Shown here: positions 7,364-13,270 of the stretch, in pieces | Position numbering within the stretch: position 1 is the stretch's first letter | Layout: the number at the start of each line of letters is the position of its first letter | Assembly (NCBI GenBank): GCA_900320815.1 | Contig: ONTY01000008.1 | Coordinates: 1 to 13,270, forward strand | DNA: 13,270 nt | Direction of reading: 5' to 3' | From: an uncultured Pseudomonadota bacterium | Lineage (GTDB): Bacteria > Pseudomonadota > Gammaproteobacteria > Burkholderiales > Burkholderiaceae_C | Notes under the pieces: generated by a model | Seen by the model: only the letters and a program-made list of their open reading frames with translations | Told to the model about the DNA's origin: nothing | The model's database searches: none | Made by a program: the position numbers and the translations under genes

Positions 7364-7759
7364 ATGGAAAGTGCGGCGGCGGACTGGCTGGGGCAACTCA
7401 AGTGGGATGTCCAAGGGCTGCTGCCCGCCGTCGCGCAAGACGCCGCCACGGGCGAGGTGCTCATGCTCGCGTGGATGAATCGCGAGGCGCTGCGCCTGAC
7501 GGTGGAAAGTGGCGAGGCGGTGTATTGGAGCCGCTCGCGCCGCCGGCTCTGGCGCAAGGGCGAGCAGTCTGGCCATGTACAGCGGGTGCATGAAATCCGC
7601 GCCGACTGCGACAGCGATGCGCTGCTGCTGCGCGTGACACAGCACGGTGGCATTGCTTGCCACACTGGGCACGCATCCTGCTTTTTTCGCCGCTTGGACG
7701 CCGGCACTTGGCGTGAGGTGGAACCGGCACTCAAAAACCCTGCTGATATTTACAAATAA
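7364..7759 (+). CDS. hisI: Phosphoribosyl-AMP cyclohydrolase
   Basis: The enzyme opens the purine ring of phosphoribosyl-AMP, the third step of histidine synthesis. The 131-aa protein has [19 protein letters not shown] (55-73), the metal-binding DCDSD (81-85) and [10 protein letters not shown] (99-108). The three zinc-ligand cysteines are C82, C99 and C106. It is the single-domain form, not fused to HisE. ATG 7364 has AGGAG about 9 nt upstream. It is coupled to gdhA upstream and to hisE 27 nt downstream. Confidence 0.96.
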   Translation: MESAAADWLGQLKWDVQGLLPAVAQDAATGEVLMLAWMNREALRLTVESGEAVYWSRSRRRLWRKGEQSGHVQRVHEIRADCDSDALLLRVTQHGGIACHTGHASCFFRRLDAGTWREVEPALKNPADIYK

Positions 7760-7773
7760 AGAGAAATAAAGAG
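7754..7773 (+). repeat. 10-nt tandem duplication at the hisI stop codon
   Basis: AAATAAAGAG occurs twice in tandem. The first copy carries the TAA stop of hisI and the second adds part of the purine-rich leader of hisE. Slippage here would change only the spacing between the two genes. Confidence 0.6.
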
Positions 7774-7786
7774 AAGAGCGCGCGCC

Positions 7787-8170
7787 ATGCCAAAAACTGA
7801 AACGGATGCCGCTGCGGTTCTGGAGCGGCTGACCGCCGTAATTGAGCGTCGCAAACCCGCCGCTGGGGGCGACGCCGCCAGCAGTTATGTGGCGCGCTTG
7901 CTTGTGGGCGGACCGGATGCCTTTCTGAAAAAAATCGGTGAAGAAGCCGCCGAGGTCATTATGGCAGCCAAAGATGCTCAGCACAGCGGCGGCGCGGTGG
8001 GGCGTGTGACCAGCGAAATGGCAGATTTATGGTTTCACTGCATGGTGGCGCTGGCGCATTATGGGCTAAGCGCCCACGATGTTCTGTGCGAATTGGCGCG
8101 ACGCGAGGGCTTGTCTGGCTTGCAAGAAAAGGCGCAGCGAGGGCAGCATCGTGAGCAACGGAGCTTTTGA
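7787..8170 (+). CDS. hisE: Phosphoribosyl-ATP pyrophosphatase
   Basis: The enzyme hydrolyses phosphoribosyl-ATP to phosphoribosyl-AMP and pyrophosphate, the second step of histidine synthesis, and supplies HisI. The 127-aa all-alpha MazG-like protein has [16 protein letters not shown] (48-63), whose glutamates bind Mg, and the second metal motif EMADLWFH (77-84). The last ~15 residues are polar and variable. The ribosome site is weak (GAGAAGAG, 7774-7781). After the stop there is a T-rich, hairpin-poor gap without a clear terminator. Confidence 0.95.
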   Translation: MPKTETDAAAVLERLTAVIERRKPAAGGDAASSYVARLLVGGPDAFLKKIGEEAAEVIMAAKDAQHSGGAVGRVTSEMADLWFHCMVALAHYGLSAHDVLCELARREGLSGLQEKAQRGQHREQRSF

Positions 8171-8244
8171 TTATTTTTCTTTATTTTTGCAAGAATGTTT
8201 GTTTTTGCTTGCCCCTTGAGCGCATTGTCAAGGAGATTGTGCGT

Positions 8245-8292
8245 ATGAATCAAGGATTACAAACGCATTGGCAAAAAGGTAGATGGTTATGA
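8245..8292 (+). CDS. Possible 15-aa leader peptide upstream of the patatin-like gene
   Basis: ATG 8245 has a strong Shine-Dalgarno, AAGGAG (8230-8235), 9 nt upstream and opens a 15-codon frame encoding MNQGLQTHWQKGRWL. Its TGA overlaps the ATG of the lipase gene at 8289, so translation could be coupled. It contains two tryptophans but no run of one amino acid, so classic attenuation is not evident. The frame could be chance; the ribosome site and the overlap are what support it. Confidence 0.35.
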   Translation: MNQGLQTHWQKGRWL

Positions 8293-9551
8293 CAGACGAA
8301 GAAAACGACCACGGCGCCGAAGAAAAACAAACCGGCCTGTTTGGCGGGCTGGTGGGCAAATTTGTTTCCGCAATTTCACCCAAAGAGAATATGCAAGAAA
8401 AACAAGAAAAACAAGAACAGCCGGTGCGCCCGGTACCAGAGGTGGCGTCTGCTGCTGCTGACGACGTTGGCGGCGTGGAAGAAGTGCCAGCCACTGATGT
8501 TGCTGCGCCCGCTGATGACGCTGGCGAAGATAACGGGCGGCGCATCATCAATCTGGCACTGCAAGGCGGCGGCTCGCACGGCGCCTTTACCTGGGGCGTG
8601 CTCGATGCGCTGCTCGAAGACGGGCGCCTGGAGTTTGAGGGCATCAGCGGCACCAGTGCCGGCGCTATGAATGCCACCGTGCTGGCGCACGCCTTTGCCC
8701 GCGCGGCGCAAGACGGGCTGGAAGGTGCACCGGCGCGCGAAGCAGCGCGCAAGGCGCTGGCGCGCTTCTGGGAAGGTGTGGGCATGATGGGCAACTTCAT
8801 CACTGGCGTGCCTGTGCCCGGGCTGCAGAACGTGGTTACGATGATGACCAAATGGGTATCGCCCGTGCAAACCAACCCGCTGGGCATTAACCCGCTGCTG
8901 CGCCTGCTCAAGCAGGAAGTGGATTTTGATTTGCTCGCGCGCCAGAGCAAAATCAAGGTGTTTGTCAATGCCACCAATGTGCGCACTGGCCGTGGCGAAG
9001 TATTCAGCGGGCGGCATTTGACGGCGGATGCCGTAATGGCGTCTGCCTGCCTGCCCATGCTGTATCAGGCGGTGCAAATTAACGGTGAGTATTATTGGGA
9101 CGGCGGCTATTCTGGCAATCCGGTGATTTTTCCGCTGATTTACCACACCAAGAGCGTGGACGTGCTGCTGGTGCAAATCAACCCTATCGAGATTCCACAG
9201 GCGCCCGGGCTGATGGCGCAGGAAATCGCCAGCCGCGTGGACGAGATTACCTTCAACACGCCGTTGCTGGCCGAGTTCCGCGCGATGGACTTTATCACGC
9301 GTTTGCTTGACGAAGGGCGGCTGGATCCCACGCGCTACAAGCGGATGCTGATGCACCGCGTGGATGGCGGCGAAATCCTCTCCAAATTCAACGTCACCAG
9401 CAAAACGCGCGCCGATTCGCAATTTGTTCATACCCTGTTTGATTATGGGCGCAAGGCTGGGCAGCAATGGCTCGACAGCCATTTCAGCGATGTGGGCGTG
9501 CGCTCCACCATCGACTTGCTCGGCGGGCGCCGCCACAGCACACACCTGTGA
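8289..9551 (+). CDS. Patatin-like phospholipase family protein
   Basis: A 420-aa predicted serine acyl hydrolase acting on lipids. The patatin domain (about 85-300) has the oxyanion loop LQGGGSHGAFTWG (91-103), the nucleophile elbow GTSAG with S123, and the DGG motif with D271, so the catalytic dyad is intact. The first 85 residues are an unusual acidic and Gln/Lys-rich extension with LFGGLVGKFVSAISP (17-31), possibly an amphipathic membrane-touching helix; no signal peptide is seen. Patatin-like proteins of this type are widespread in proteobacteria, and substrates are rarely known. The ATG at 8289 was preferred to 8283 because AAGGT lies 8 nt before it. It starts inside the stop of the possible leader peptide. 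Confidence 0.9.
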   Translation: MTDEENDHGAEEKQTGLFGGLVGKFVSAISPKENMQEKQEKQEQPVRPVPEVASAAADDVGGVEEVPATDVAAPADDAGEDNGRRIINLALQGGGSHGAFTWGVLDALLEDGRLEFEGISGTSAGAMNATVLAHAFARAAQDGLEGAPAREAARKALARFWEGVGMMGNFITGVPVPGLQNVVTMMTKWVSPVQTNPLGINPLLRLLKQEVDFDLLARQSKIKVFVNATNVRTGRGEVFSGRHLTADAVMASACLPMLYQAVQINGEYYWDGGYSGNPVIFPLIYHTKSVDVLLVQINPIEIPQAPGLMAQEIASRVDEITFNTPLLAEFRAMDFITRLLDEGRLDPTRYKRMLMHRVDGGEILSKFNVTSKTRADSQFVHTLFDYGRKAGQQWLDSHFSDVGVRSTIDLLGGRRHSTHL

Positions 9552-9588
9552 AGGTTTCCGGACGGACATTTAAAAGAGGCAAAAGAAA

Positions 9589-9942
9589 ATGTCAGCAGAT
9601 TGCCTGTTTTGCAAAATCGCGGCGGGTGAAATTCCCGCGCGCCGCGTGTATGAGGATGATGACATCATCGCCTTTCACGACATCAACCCCAGCGCACCAG
9701 TGCATTTCCTCATCGTTCCGAAAATGCACATTGCCTCAATGGCGCAGCTGGAAGAAAAACACGCTGCGCTCATGGGGCGCATCATGACGCTGGTGCCGCG
9801 CCTGGCGCTGGAGCAAGGCAGCCAGCCGTATCCCGAAGGAGGCTTTCGCGTCATCATCAACACCGGCGCGCACGGCGGGCAGGAAGTGCCGCACCTGCAC
9901 GTGCACGTACTCGGCGGCGCGCATCCGTGGAAGCATGAATGA
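9589..9942 (+). CDS. HIT family protein (HinT-like nucleotide phosphoramidase)
   Basis: A 117-aa cytoplasmic protein of the histidine triad family, with the zinc-binding-like CLFCKI near the N-terminus (5-10), FHDINPSAPVHFLIVPK (29-45) and the triad HLHVHVLGG (102-110), where H104 is the nucleophile. HinT proteins cleave adenosine phosphoramidates. The position before tatA is the same in many Burkholderiales. AGAGG lies 10 nt before the ATG. Confidence 0.94.
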   Translation: MSADCLFCKIAAGEIPARRVYEDDDIIAFHDINPSAPVHFLIVPKMHIASMAQLEEKHAALMGRIMTLVPRLALEQGSQPYPEGGFRVIINTGAHGGQEVPHLHVHVLGGAHPWKHE

Positions 9943-10044
9943 GGGGCGCGCGCGCCCGCATAAAATCGCGCTCCTCTGGTTTTTTCCCCACACCTTTTGT
10001 GCGCCCGTCGGATTTTTGATTGGCGCCTCTGCAAGGACACACGC

Positions 10045-10302
10045 ATGGCACCCTCAGTTTGGCAATTGCTTATCGTGCTGCTCATCGTTGTGATGATTTT
10101 CGGCACCAAGAAACTCAAAAACATTGGCAGCGACCTCGGCGGCGCAATCAGAAATTTCAAGGAAGGCATGCGTGATGCCAGTGCCGATACCACGGCGGCT
10201 GCAGAGGTTGGCACCAACGCGCAGCACCTCGCGCACCAGCCGCCCGGCGGGCACGGCGAAACCATCGACGTGCAGGCGCGCGAAGCCAGCAGAGAAAGCT
10301 AA
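10045..10302 (+). CDS. tatA: Sec-independent protein translocase subunit TatA
   Basis: An 85-aa protein with one N-terminal transmembrane helix (about 5-20), the hinge [17 protein letters not shown] (19-35) and an amphipathic helix followed by a polar, disordered tail. TatA oligomers form the pore or membrane-thinning element for folded twin-arginine substrates. The start at 10045 has AAGGA 7 nt upstream. TAAAAT at 9961 could be a -10 box for a tatABC promoter, but no good -35 was found. tatB follows after 39 nt. Confidence 0.95.
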   Translation: MAPSVWQLLIVLLIVVMIFGTKKLKNIGSDLGGAIRNFKEGMRDASADTTAAAEVGTNAQHLAHQPPGGHGETIDVQAREASRES

Positions 10303-10341
10303 GCACCGCCACGTGCGCGTAGCAGTCCATCGCCACTGCGT

Positions 10342-10848
10342 ATGTTCAACATCGGCTTTCAGGAAATGGCGCTCATCGGCGCCGTGGCGCTTGTGGTTAT
10401 CGGCCCGGAGCAAATGCCGCGCATGGCGCGCATGGCGGGCACGCTGCTTGGGCGCGCGCAACGCTACATGGCGGAAGTCAAGGCCGAGGTCAACCAGGCG
10501 ATGGACTTGGATGAATTGCAGCGCATGAAGCAGTCCATTGAGGAAGCGGGACGCGACGTGGAGCAATCCATGCGCGCCGCGCAGGCCGAGGTGGATGCCA
10601 GCGTGCGTGAAGCGGTCAGCGCGCTGCAAGGCAGCGGCTCAGGCTCAGGTGGCAGCACTCCCGCCGGCGCACCGCTGCCCTGGGAAGGGAAAGAGGGGGA
10701 TGCCCCTGCGTACCGCCATCCGGGTAAGAAATGGCGCCTGAAACGCAGCGCCGTGCCGCACTGGTACAAGGCGCGCGTGGGCGTGCGCCGTCAGGTGCAG
10801 TCTGGATCTGCCCGTGTAGCGCGCTACCGCCCGCGCCGCAAGTTCTGA
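10342..10848 (+). CDS. tatB: Sec-independent protein translocase subunit TatB
   Basis: A 168-aa TatB, which with TatC binds twin-arginine signal peptides. It has the N-terminal helix ending in the diagnostic IGPEQMPR (20-27), a long amphipathic/coiled helix (30-95), a Ser/Gly linker (97-105) and a strongly basic, Trp/Tyr-containing tail (129-168). The basic tail is common in Comamonadaceae-type TatB as I recall it. The ATG has little Shine-Dalgarno. Its stop is one base before the tatC ATG, so the two are coupled. Confidence 0.95.
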   Translation: MFNIGFQEMALIGAVALVVIGPEQMPRMARMAGTLLGRAQRYMAEVKAEVNQAMDLDELQRMKQSIEEAGRDVEQSMRAAQAEVDASVREAVSALQGSGSGSGGSTPAGAPLPWEGKEGDAPAYRHPGKKWRLKRSAVPHWYKARVGVRRQVQSGSARVARYRPRRKF

Positions 10849-10849
10849 C

Positions 10850-11674
10850 ATGAGCACCAACCCCAACACACCAACCAACGCCGAAGAAGACGAGCTGGCT
10901 GGCACCGAGCAGCCCTTCGTCGCGCACCTCATGGAGTTGCGCGACCGCATCATTCGCGCGCTGCTCGCCGTGGCCATTGCTGCTGTGCTGCTGGCGCTGT
11001 GGCCCGGGCCGTCGCACCTGTATGACTGGCTGGCAGCGCCGCTGGTGGCCAGCCTGCCGCAGGGCGCCACCATGATTGCCACATCCGTGGTCTCGCCCTT
11101 CACCGTGCCGCTCAAAATCCTGTTTGTAGCGGCATTCATGCTGGCGCTGCCCGCCGTGCTGTATCAAATATGGGCGTTTGTTGCGCCCGGGCTGTATTCA
11201 CATGAAAAGCGCCTGGTGCTGCCGCTGGTGGTTTCCAGCACGCTGCTGTTTTTCTGCGGTGTGGCGTTTTGCTACTTTATCGTTTTTGGCAAAGCCTTTG
11301 CTTTTATCCAGAGCTTTGCGCCGCAAAGCATCACCGCCGCGCCCGATATTGAAGCGTATCTGGGTTTTGTGCTCACCATGTTCCTTGCCTTTGGTGCAGC
11401 GTTTGAAGTGCCTGTGGCCGTGGTGCTGCTGGCGCGCGTGGGCGTGGTGACGGCACAGCAGCTGCGGCACTTTCGCCGCTATTTTGTGGTGCTGGCATTT
11501 TTGATTGCTGCTTTTATTACGCCGCCAGACGTGATTTCGCAGCTTGCCCTCGCCATTCCCATGTGCTTGCTGTATGAAGCGGGTATTTGGGCGGCGGATG
11601 CCCTGGCGCCCAAGGATGATGACGAGGGCAGCGACGGCAGAAAAACCAGCAGCACAGCATTGCAAAAGCAGTAG
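10850..11674 (+). CDS. tatC: Sec-independent protein translocase subunit TatC
   Basis: A 274-aa, six-helix inner-membrane protein, the signal-peptide receptor of the Tat translocase. Conserved landmarks are FVAHLMELRDR (23-33), the glutamate of FGAAFEVPVA (E186) and FITPPDVISQ (222-231). The C-terminus adds an acidic tail (DDDEG) and Ser/Thr-rich end. It starts one base after tatB. No terminator lies in the 51 nt before the SUKH gene, so read-through is possible. Confidence 0.97.
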   Translation: MSTNPNTPTNAEEDELAGTEQPFVAHLMELRDRIIRALLAVAIAAVLLALWPGPSHLYDWLAAPLVASLPQGATMIATSVVSPFTVPLKILFVAAFMLALPAVLYQIWAFVAPGLYSHEKRLVLPLVVSSTLLFFCGVAFCYFIVFGKAFAFIQSFAPQSITAAPDIEAYLGFVLTMFLAFGAAFEVPVAVVLLARVGVVTAQQLRHFRRYFVVLAFLIAAFITPPDVISQLALAIPMCLLYEAGIWAADALAPKDDDEGSDGRKTSSTALQKQ

Positions 11675-11725
11675 TGCGCCACCCGCGTACTTTGCCGGCT
11701 CCAATGAAAAAACTAAGGAGATGCA

Positions 11726-12394
11726 ATGGATATTGCTGCACTCAAAAAAGAACTGGATGCCCTCTACGCCCGGCTTGCGCCGCCGTATGGCGTGGTTCCA
11801 GTCTGGCACGAGCCAGCCGTCACGGGCAACGATAGTGCGAAGGCGAAAGAGAAATTTGGCGCTACGCTTCCTGACGAAGTCAAAGCGGCGTATCAGGTGT
11901 TTTCCGGCATCATTGATGTTGAGGCGCCATATTTTATGGGAAAAGAGTTTGGCGCCGGCAAGAAAGTGGCGGAAGATGTTTTTGGCACCAAGGCGGCAAG
12001 ATTTCTGAAAGATGATTTACTTGTGACCGGAATCTTCCCCCTGGATAAATGGGAAGCACCCGGCGCCAGCGGCTGGGGGGCGCAACAAAATTATCGTGAC
12101 ATGCTCGCGGGCGGAAACTGCAAAGCAGCGTATCATGGCTGCGACGCAAGCATTTTAGAGGGCAAGTTTTTTATCCATATTGGCACCTCGGACTGGGAAA
12201 GTATTTTTATTGACCTGGATGCAGCAGGTGAGAATTTCGGCGCCATATATAACGCCCGTCCTTCGGATGAAGAGGATTTTTTGTTTGTCTATAAAATCGC
12301 AGACAATTATTTTCAGTTTCTTTCACGTCTGAAACAATCGCTGGAAACCCGATTGCTGCCCGAAAAAGCAGGGTATGCCGCCTTGGCGCAGTAG
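11726..12394 (+). CDS. SMI1/KNR4 (SUKH) family protein
   Basis: A 222-aa soluble protein with the SUKH-type entry GATLPDEVKAAYQVFSGI (45-62), a middle section GIFPLDKWEAPGASGWG (102-118), and strands such as GKFFIHIGTSDWESIFIDLD (146-165) followed by an acidic EEDFLFVYKIADNYFQFLSRL (182-202). SUKH proteins are often immunity proteins against nuclease or deaminase toxins, but many are solitary housekeeping or unknown proteins. No toxin gene is visible here. The ribosome site is excellent (AAGGAG, 5 nt before the ATG). The gene is richer in A+T and lysine codons than its neighbours, which hints at transfer. An intrinsic terminator follows at 12465-12491. Confidence 0.72.
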   Translation: MDIAALKKELDALYARLAPPYGVVPVWHEPAVTGNDSAKAKEKFGATLPDEVKAAYQVFSGIIDVEAPYFMGKEFGAGKKVAEDVFGTKAARFLKDDLLVTGIFPLDKWEAPGASGWGAQQNYRDMLAGGNCKAAYHGCDASILEGKFFIHIGTSDWESIFIDLDAAGENFGAIYNARPSDEEDFLFVYKIADNYFQFLSRLKQSLETRLLPEKAGYAALAQ

Positions 12395-12429
12395 TACGTT
12401 CAAAAATACTCCTATTCGGTATATCTTTG

Positions 12430-12452
12430 TTACCCGCATATTTTGCGGGCAT
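12430..12452 (+). repeat. Intergenic 8-7-8 palindrome, copy B
   Basis: TTACCCGC, spacer ATATTTT, GCGGGCAT, with a perfect inner stem CCCGCA/TGCGGG (12433-12438 and 12444-12449) that keeps pairing although the bases differ from copy C. That compensatory change suggests the hairpin or dyad symmetry matters. The left flank GGTATATCTTTG matches copy A. Confidence 0.6.
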
Positions 12453-12464
12453 CACGCAACAAAT

Positions 12465-12491
12465 AGAGATGGTATCAAGCCATCTTTTTTT
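12465..12491 (+). terminator. Intrinsic terminator of the SUKH gene
   Basis: AGATGG (12467-12472), loop TATCAAG, CCATCT (12480-12485), with a pairing extension by AG against TT, followed by a run of seven Ts to 12491. It lies 71 nt after the stop of the gene ending at 12394. Confidence 0.7.
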
Positions 12492-12510
12492 CTCATGGAG
12501 TATGCTTTCT

Positions 12511-12533
12511 TTGCCGGCGAAAGATGCAGGCAA
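12511..12533 (+). repeat. Intergenic 8-7-8 palindrome, copy D
   Basis: TTGCCGGC, spacer GAAAGAT, GCAGGCAA, one mismatch from a perfect dyad. It is enclosed by a second inverted repeat, ATGCTT (12502) and AAGCAT (12532). The left flank GGAGTATGCTTTC is like the flanks of copies A and B. Confidence 0.55.
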
Positions 12534-12553
12534 GCATGAGATAATATAGGTAG

Positions 12554-12559
12554 TATAAT
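12554..12559 (+). promoter_or_regulatory. Possible -10 box (TATAAT)
   Basis: A perfect TATAAT in an A+T-rich stretch (12538-12562) directly after palindrome copy D. No good -35 hexamer stands 16-18 nt upstream, so an activator or extended contact may be needed. It would start transcription near 12566, ahead of the hairpin leader and the GNAT gene. Confidence 0.4.
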
Positions 12560-12565
12560 GATTGT

Positions 12566-12649
12566 GCCGGCAAACCCTTGGCTTGTGCAAGGACAAAGCG
12601 CCGTGCAGCTTGACGCTGCCCGCAGCGCGCTGCAAGCTGCACGGTTTTT
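12566..12649 (+). ncRNA. Candidate short leader RNA or sRNA ending at a strong hairpin
   Basis: From the predicted transcription start a ~84-nt RNA would fold into a small hairpin (CCTTG 12576 with CAAGG 12588) and then the strong terminator hairpin at 12601-12644 with its T-tract. This could be a free small RNA or an attenuated leader of the GNAT gene. No match to a known RNA family was recognised. Confidence 0.3.
12601..12649 (+). terminator. Strong terminator-like hairpin in the GNAT leader
   Basis: A perfect 12-bp stem (CCGTGCAGCTTG 12601-12612 with CAAGCTGCACGG 12633-12644) encloses an inner CGCTG/CAGCG hairpin and is followed at once by five Ts. It stands 27 nt before the start codon of the GNAT gene, so it would cut off transcription entering that gene unless relieved. 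Confidence 0.7.
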
Positions 12650-12676
12650 CCACCACGCACCACGAGGAGCAACACC

Positions 12677-12961
12677 ATGAGCGAACCAAACATCACGCTG
12701 AACACGGAAACCAACCGCTTTGAGACCGTCATTGACGGCCACACCGCCTACCTGTCCTTCGTGCGCCTGCCCGACGGCAACCTGGTCTACGACCACACTA
12801 TCGTGCCGGGGGAGCTTGGCGGGCGCGGGCTGGGCGGCAAACTTACCAAACACGCGCTGGACTGGGCGGCGGAGCAGGGCGTGAAAGTGCGCCCGGACTG
12901 CTCTTTCGTCAAAGCCTATATTGAGCGCAACCCGCAGTACCAGCCGCTGGAGCTGGCGTAA
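12677..12961 (+). CDS. Small GNAT-family N-acetyltransferase (YjdJ-like)
   Basis: A 94-aa protein of the minimal Gcn5-related acetyltransferase class. The acetyl-CoA pyrophosphate loop is seen as VPGELGGRGLGGKL (43-56), followed by the family signature DCSFVKAYIERNPQY (74-88). Such proteins carry only the acetyl-CoA-binding half of the GNAT fold; substrates are unknown. The ATG has GAGGAG 9 nt upstream. It lies downstream of a strong hairpin and 6 nt before the histidine phosphatase gene, probably as one operon. Confidence 0.88.
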   Translation: MSEPNITLNTETNRFETVIDGHTAYLSFVRLPDGNLVYDHTIVPGELGGRGLGGKLTKHALDWAAEQGVKVRPDCSFVKAYIERNPQYQPLELA

Positions 12962-12967
12962 ACAGCA

Positions 12968-13270
12968 ATGCAGGCCGTGCGCATCAGCGCCATCCGCCAC
13001 GGCGAGACGGACTGGAACGCCGCCAGCCGCGTGCAGGGGCACACCGACATTGCCCTGAATGCGCGCGGGCTGGCGCAGGCGGCGCGGCTGGCGCAGGCGC
13101 TGGGAGGCGATGCGCCGCAGGCGATTTATTGCAGCGACCTGCGGCGCGCGCAGCAGACGGCGCAGGCCATTGCTGACGCCACAGGCGCGCCGCTGCACAC
13201 GGCACAGGCTCTGCGCGAGCGCTGCTTTGGCGGCTTTGAGGGGCAGAGTTTTCAGGAACTAAACGAGCGT
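12968..13270 (+). CDS. Histidine phosphatase (phosphoglycerate mutase-like) family protein, N-terminal part
   Basis: The first 101 codons of a gene running out of the window. ISAIRHGETDWN (6-17) holds the catalytic RHG with the phospho-accepting H11. It is followed by RVQGHTDIALNARGLAQA (22-39), YCSDLRRAQQTA (54-65) and the acid/base region ALRERCFGGFEGQ (81-93). This is the branch-1 histidine phosphatase fold; it could be GpmB-like or CobC-like phosphatase, and many members are general phosphatases rather than glycolytic mutases. It starts 6 nt after the GNAT gene. Confidence 0.92.
   Translation, partial: MQAVRISAIRHGETDWNAASRVQGHTDIALNARGLAQAARLAQALGGDAPQAIYCSDLRRAQQTAQAIADATGAPLHTAQALRERCFGGFEGQSFQELNER

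Noticed and set aside
5865..7364. A 499-codon minus-strand open frame opposite gdhA
   Set aside because: It mirrors gdhA in the antisense frame, is His/Gln/Ala-rich and shows no motif; gdhA is certain.
8185..8220. GCAAG/CTTGC hairpin after hisE as a terminator
   Set aside because: The loop is long and T-rich, and no T-tract follows the stem in either direction.
8376..9569. A 397-codon minus-strand open frame opposite the patatin-like gene
   Set aside because: Antisense shadow of a gene with intact catalytic motifs; no family resemblance.
10720..10848. Basic C-terminal tail of TatB as a novel fusion
   Set aside because: As I recall, similar basic Trp/Tyr-containing tails occur on other Comamonadaceae-type TatB proteins, so it is not unusual.

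Overview
The window looks like a GC-rich betaproteobacterial chromosome, most likely Burkholderiales and close to Comamonadaceae. The hisI-hisE-(membrane/lipase gene)-HIT-tatA-tatB-tatC order, the short TatB with a basic tail, and the protein sequences of HisF, PrmC and GdhA all point that way. The genus cannot be fixed from the sequence alone. Coding density is high, and no tRNA, rRNA, CRISPR array, transposase or integrase was seen.

Layout, left to right. (1) The 3' end of a Maf/YceF nucleotide pyrophosphatase overlaps an RsmI-like SAM methyltransferase (+ strand). (2) A small exported protein of unknown function with a sorting-signal-like tail (1322-1630, -) has its own intrinsic terminator and lies downstream of prmC (-). 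(3) hisF (+) diverges from prmC across a gap that holds a perfect 8-7-8 palindrome, followed by a norE-norF-like pair (+). (4) A bidirectional terminator separates norF from a convergent 387-aa protein that joins a long disordered region to a four-helix membrane domain. (5) gdhA, hisI and hisE run in series (+), with 17 nt and 27 nt gaps. (6) A patatin-like lipase with a possible leader peptide is followed by a HIT protein and tatABC (+). (7) An orphan SMI1/KNR4 (SUKH) protein follows tatC and ends at an intrinsic terminator. (8) A 282-nt gap rich in hairpins leads to a small GNAT-like protein and the start of a histidine phosphatase.

How the genes relate. HisF, HisI and HisE are three histidine-pathway steps, but here hisF is cut off from hisIE by norEF, the disordered membrane protein and gdhA. 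GdhA makes glutamate, the amino donor that feeds the glutamine used by HisFH, so its pairing with hisIE may be metabolic. NorE/NorF imply denitrification capacity encoded elsewhere. TatABC form the twin-arginine translocase.

Most of the window is ordinary core metabolism. The parts worth a second look are: a family of 23-nt palindromes found in four intergenic places; the small exported protein; the disordered-plus-membrane protein, whose C-terminus resembles the membrane domain of PQQ glucose dehydrogenase; the leader peptide before the lipase; the promoter-plus-hairpin leader before the GNAT gene; and the orphan SUKH gene. I do not see a clear new multi-gene system.
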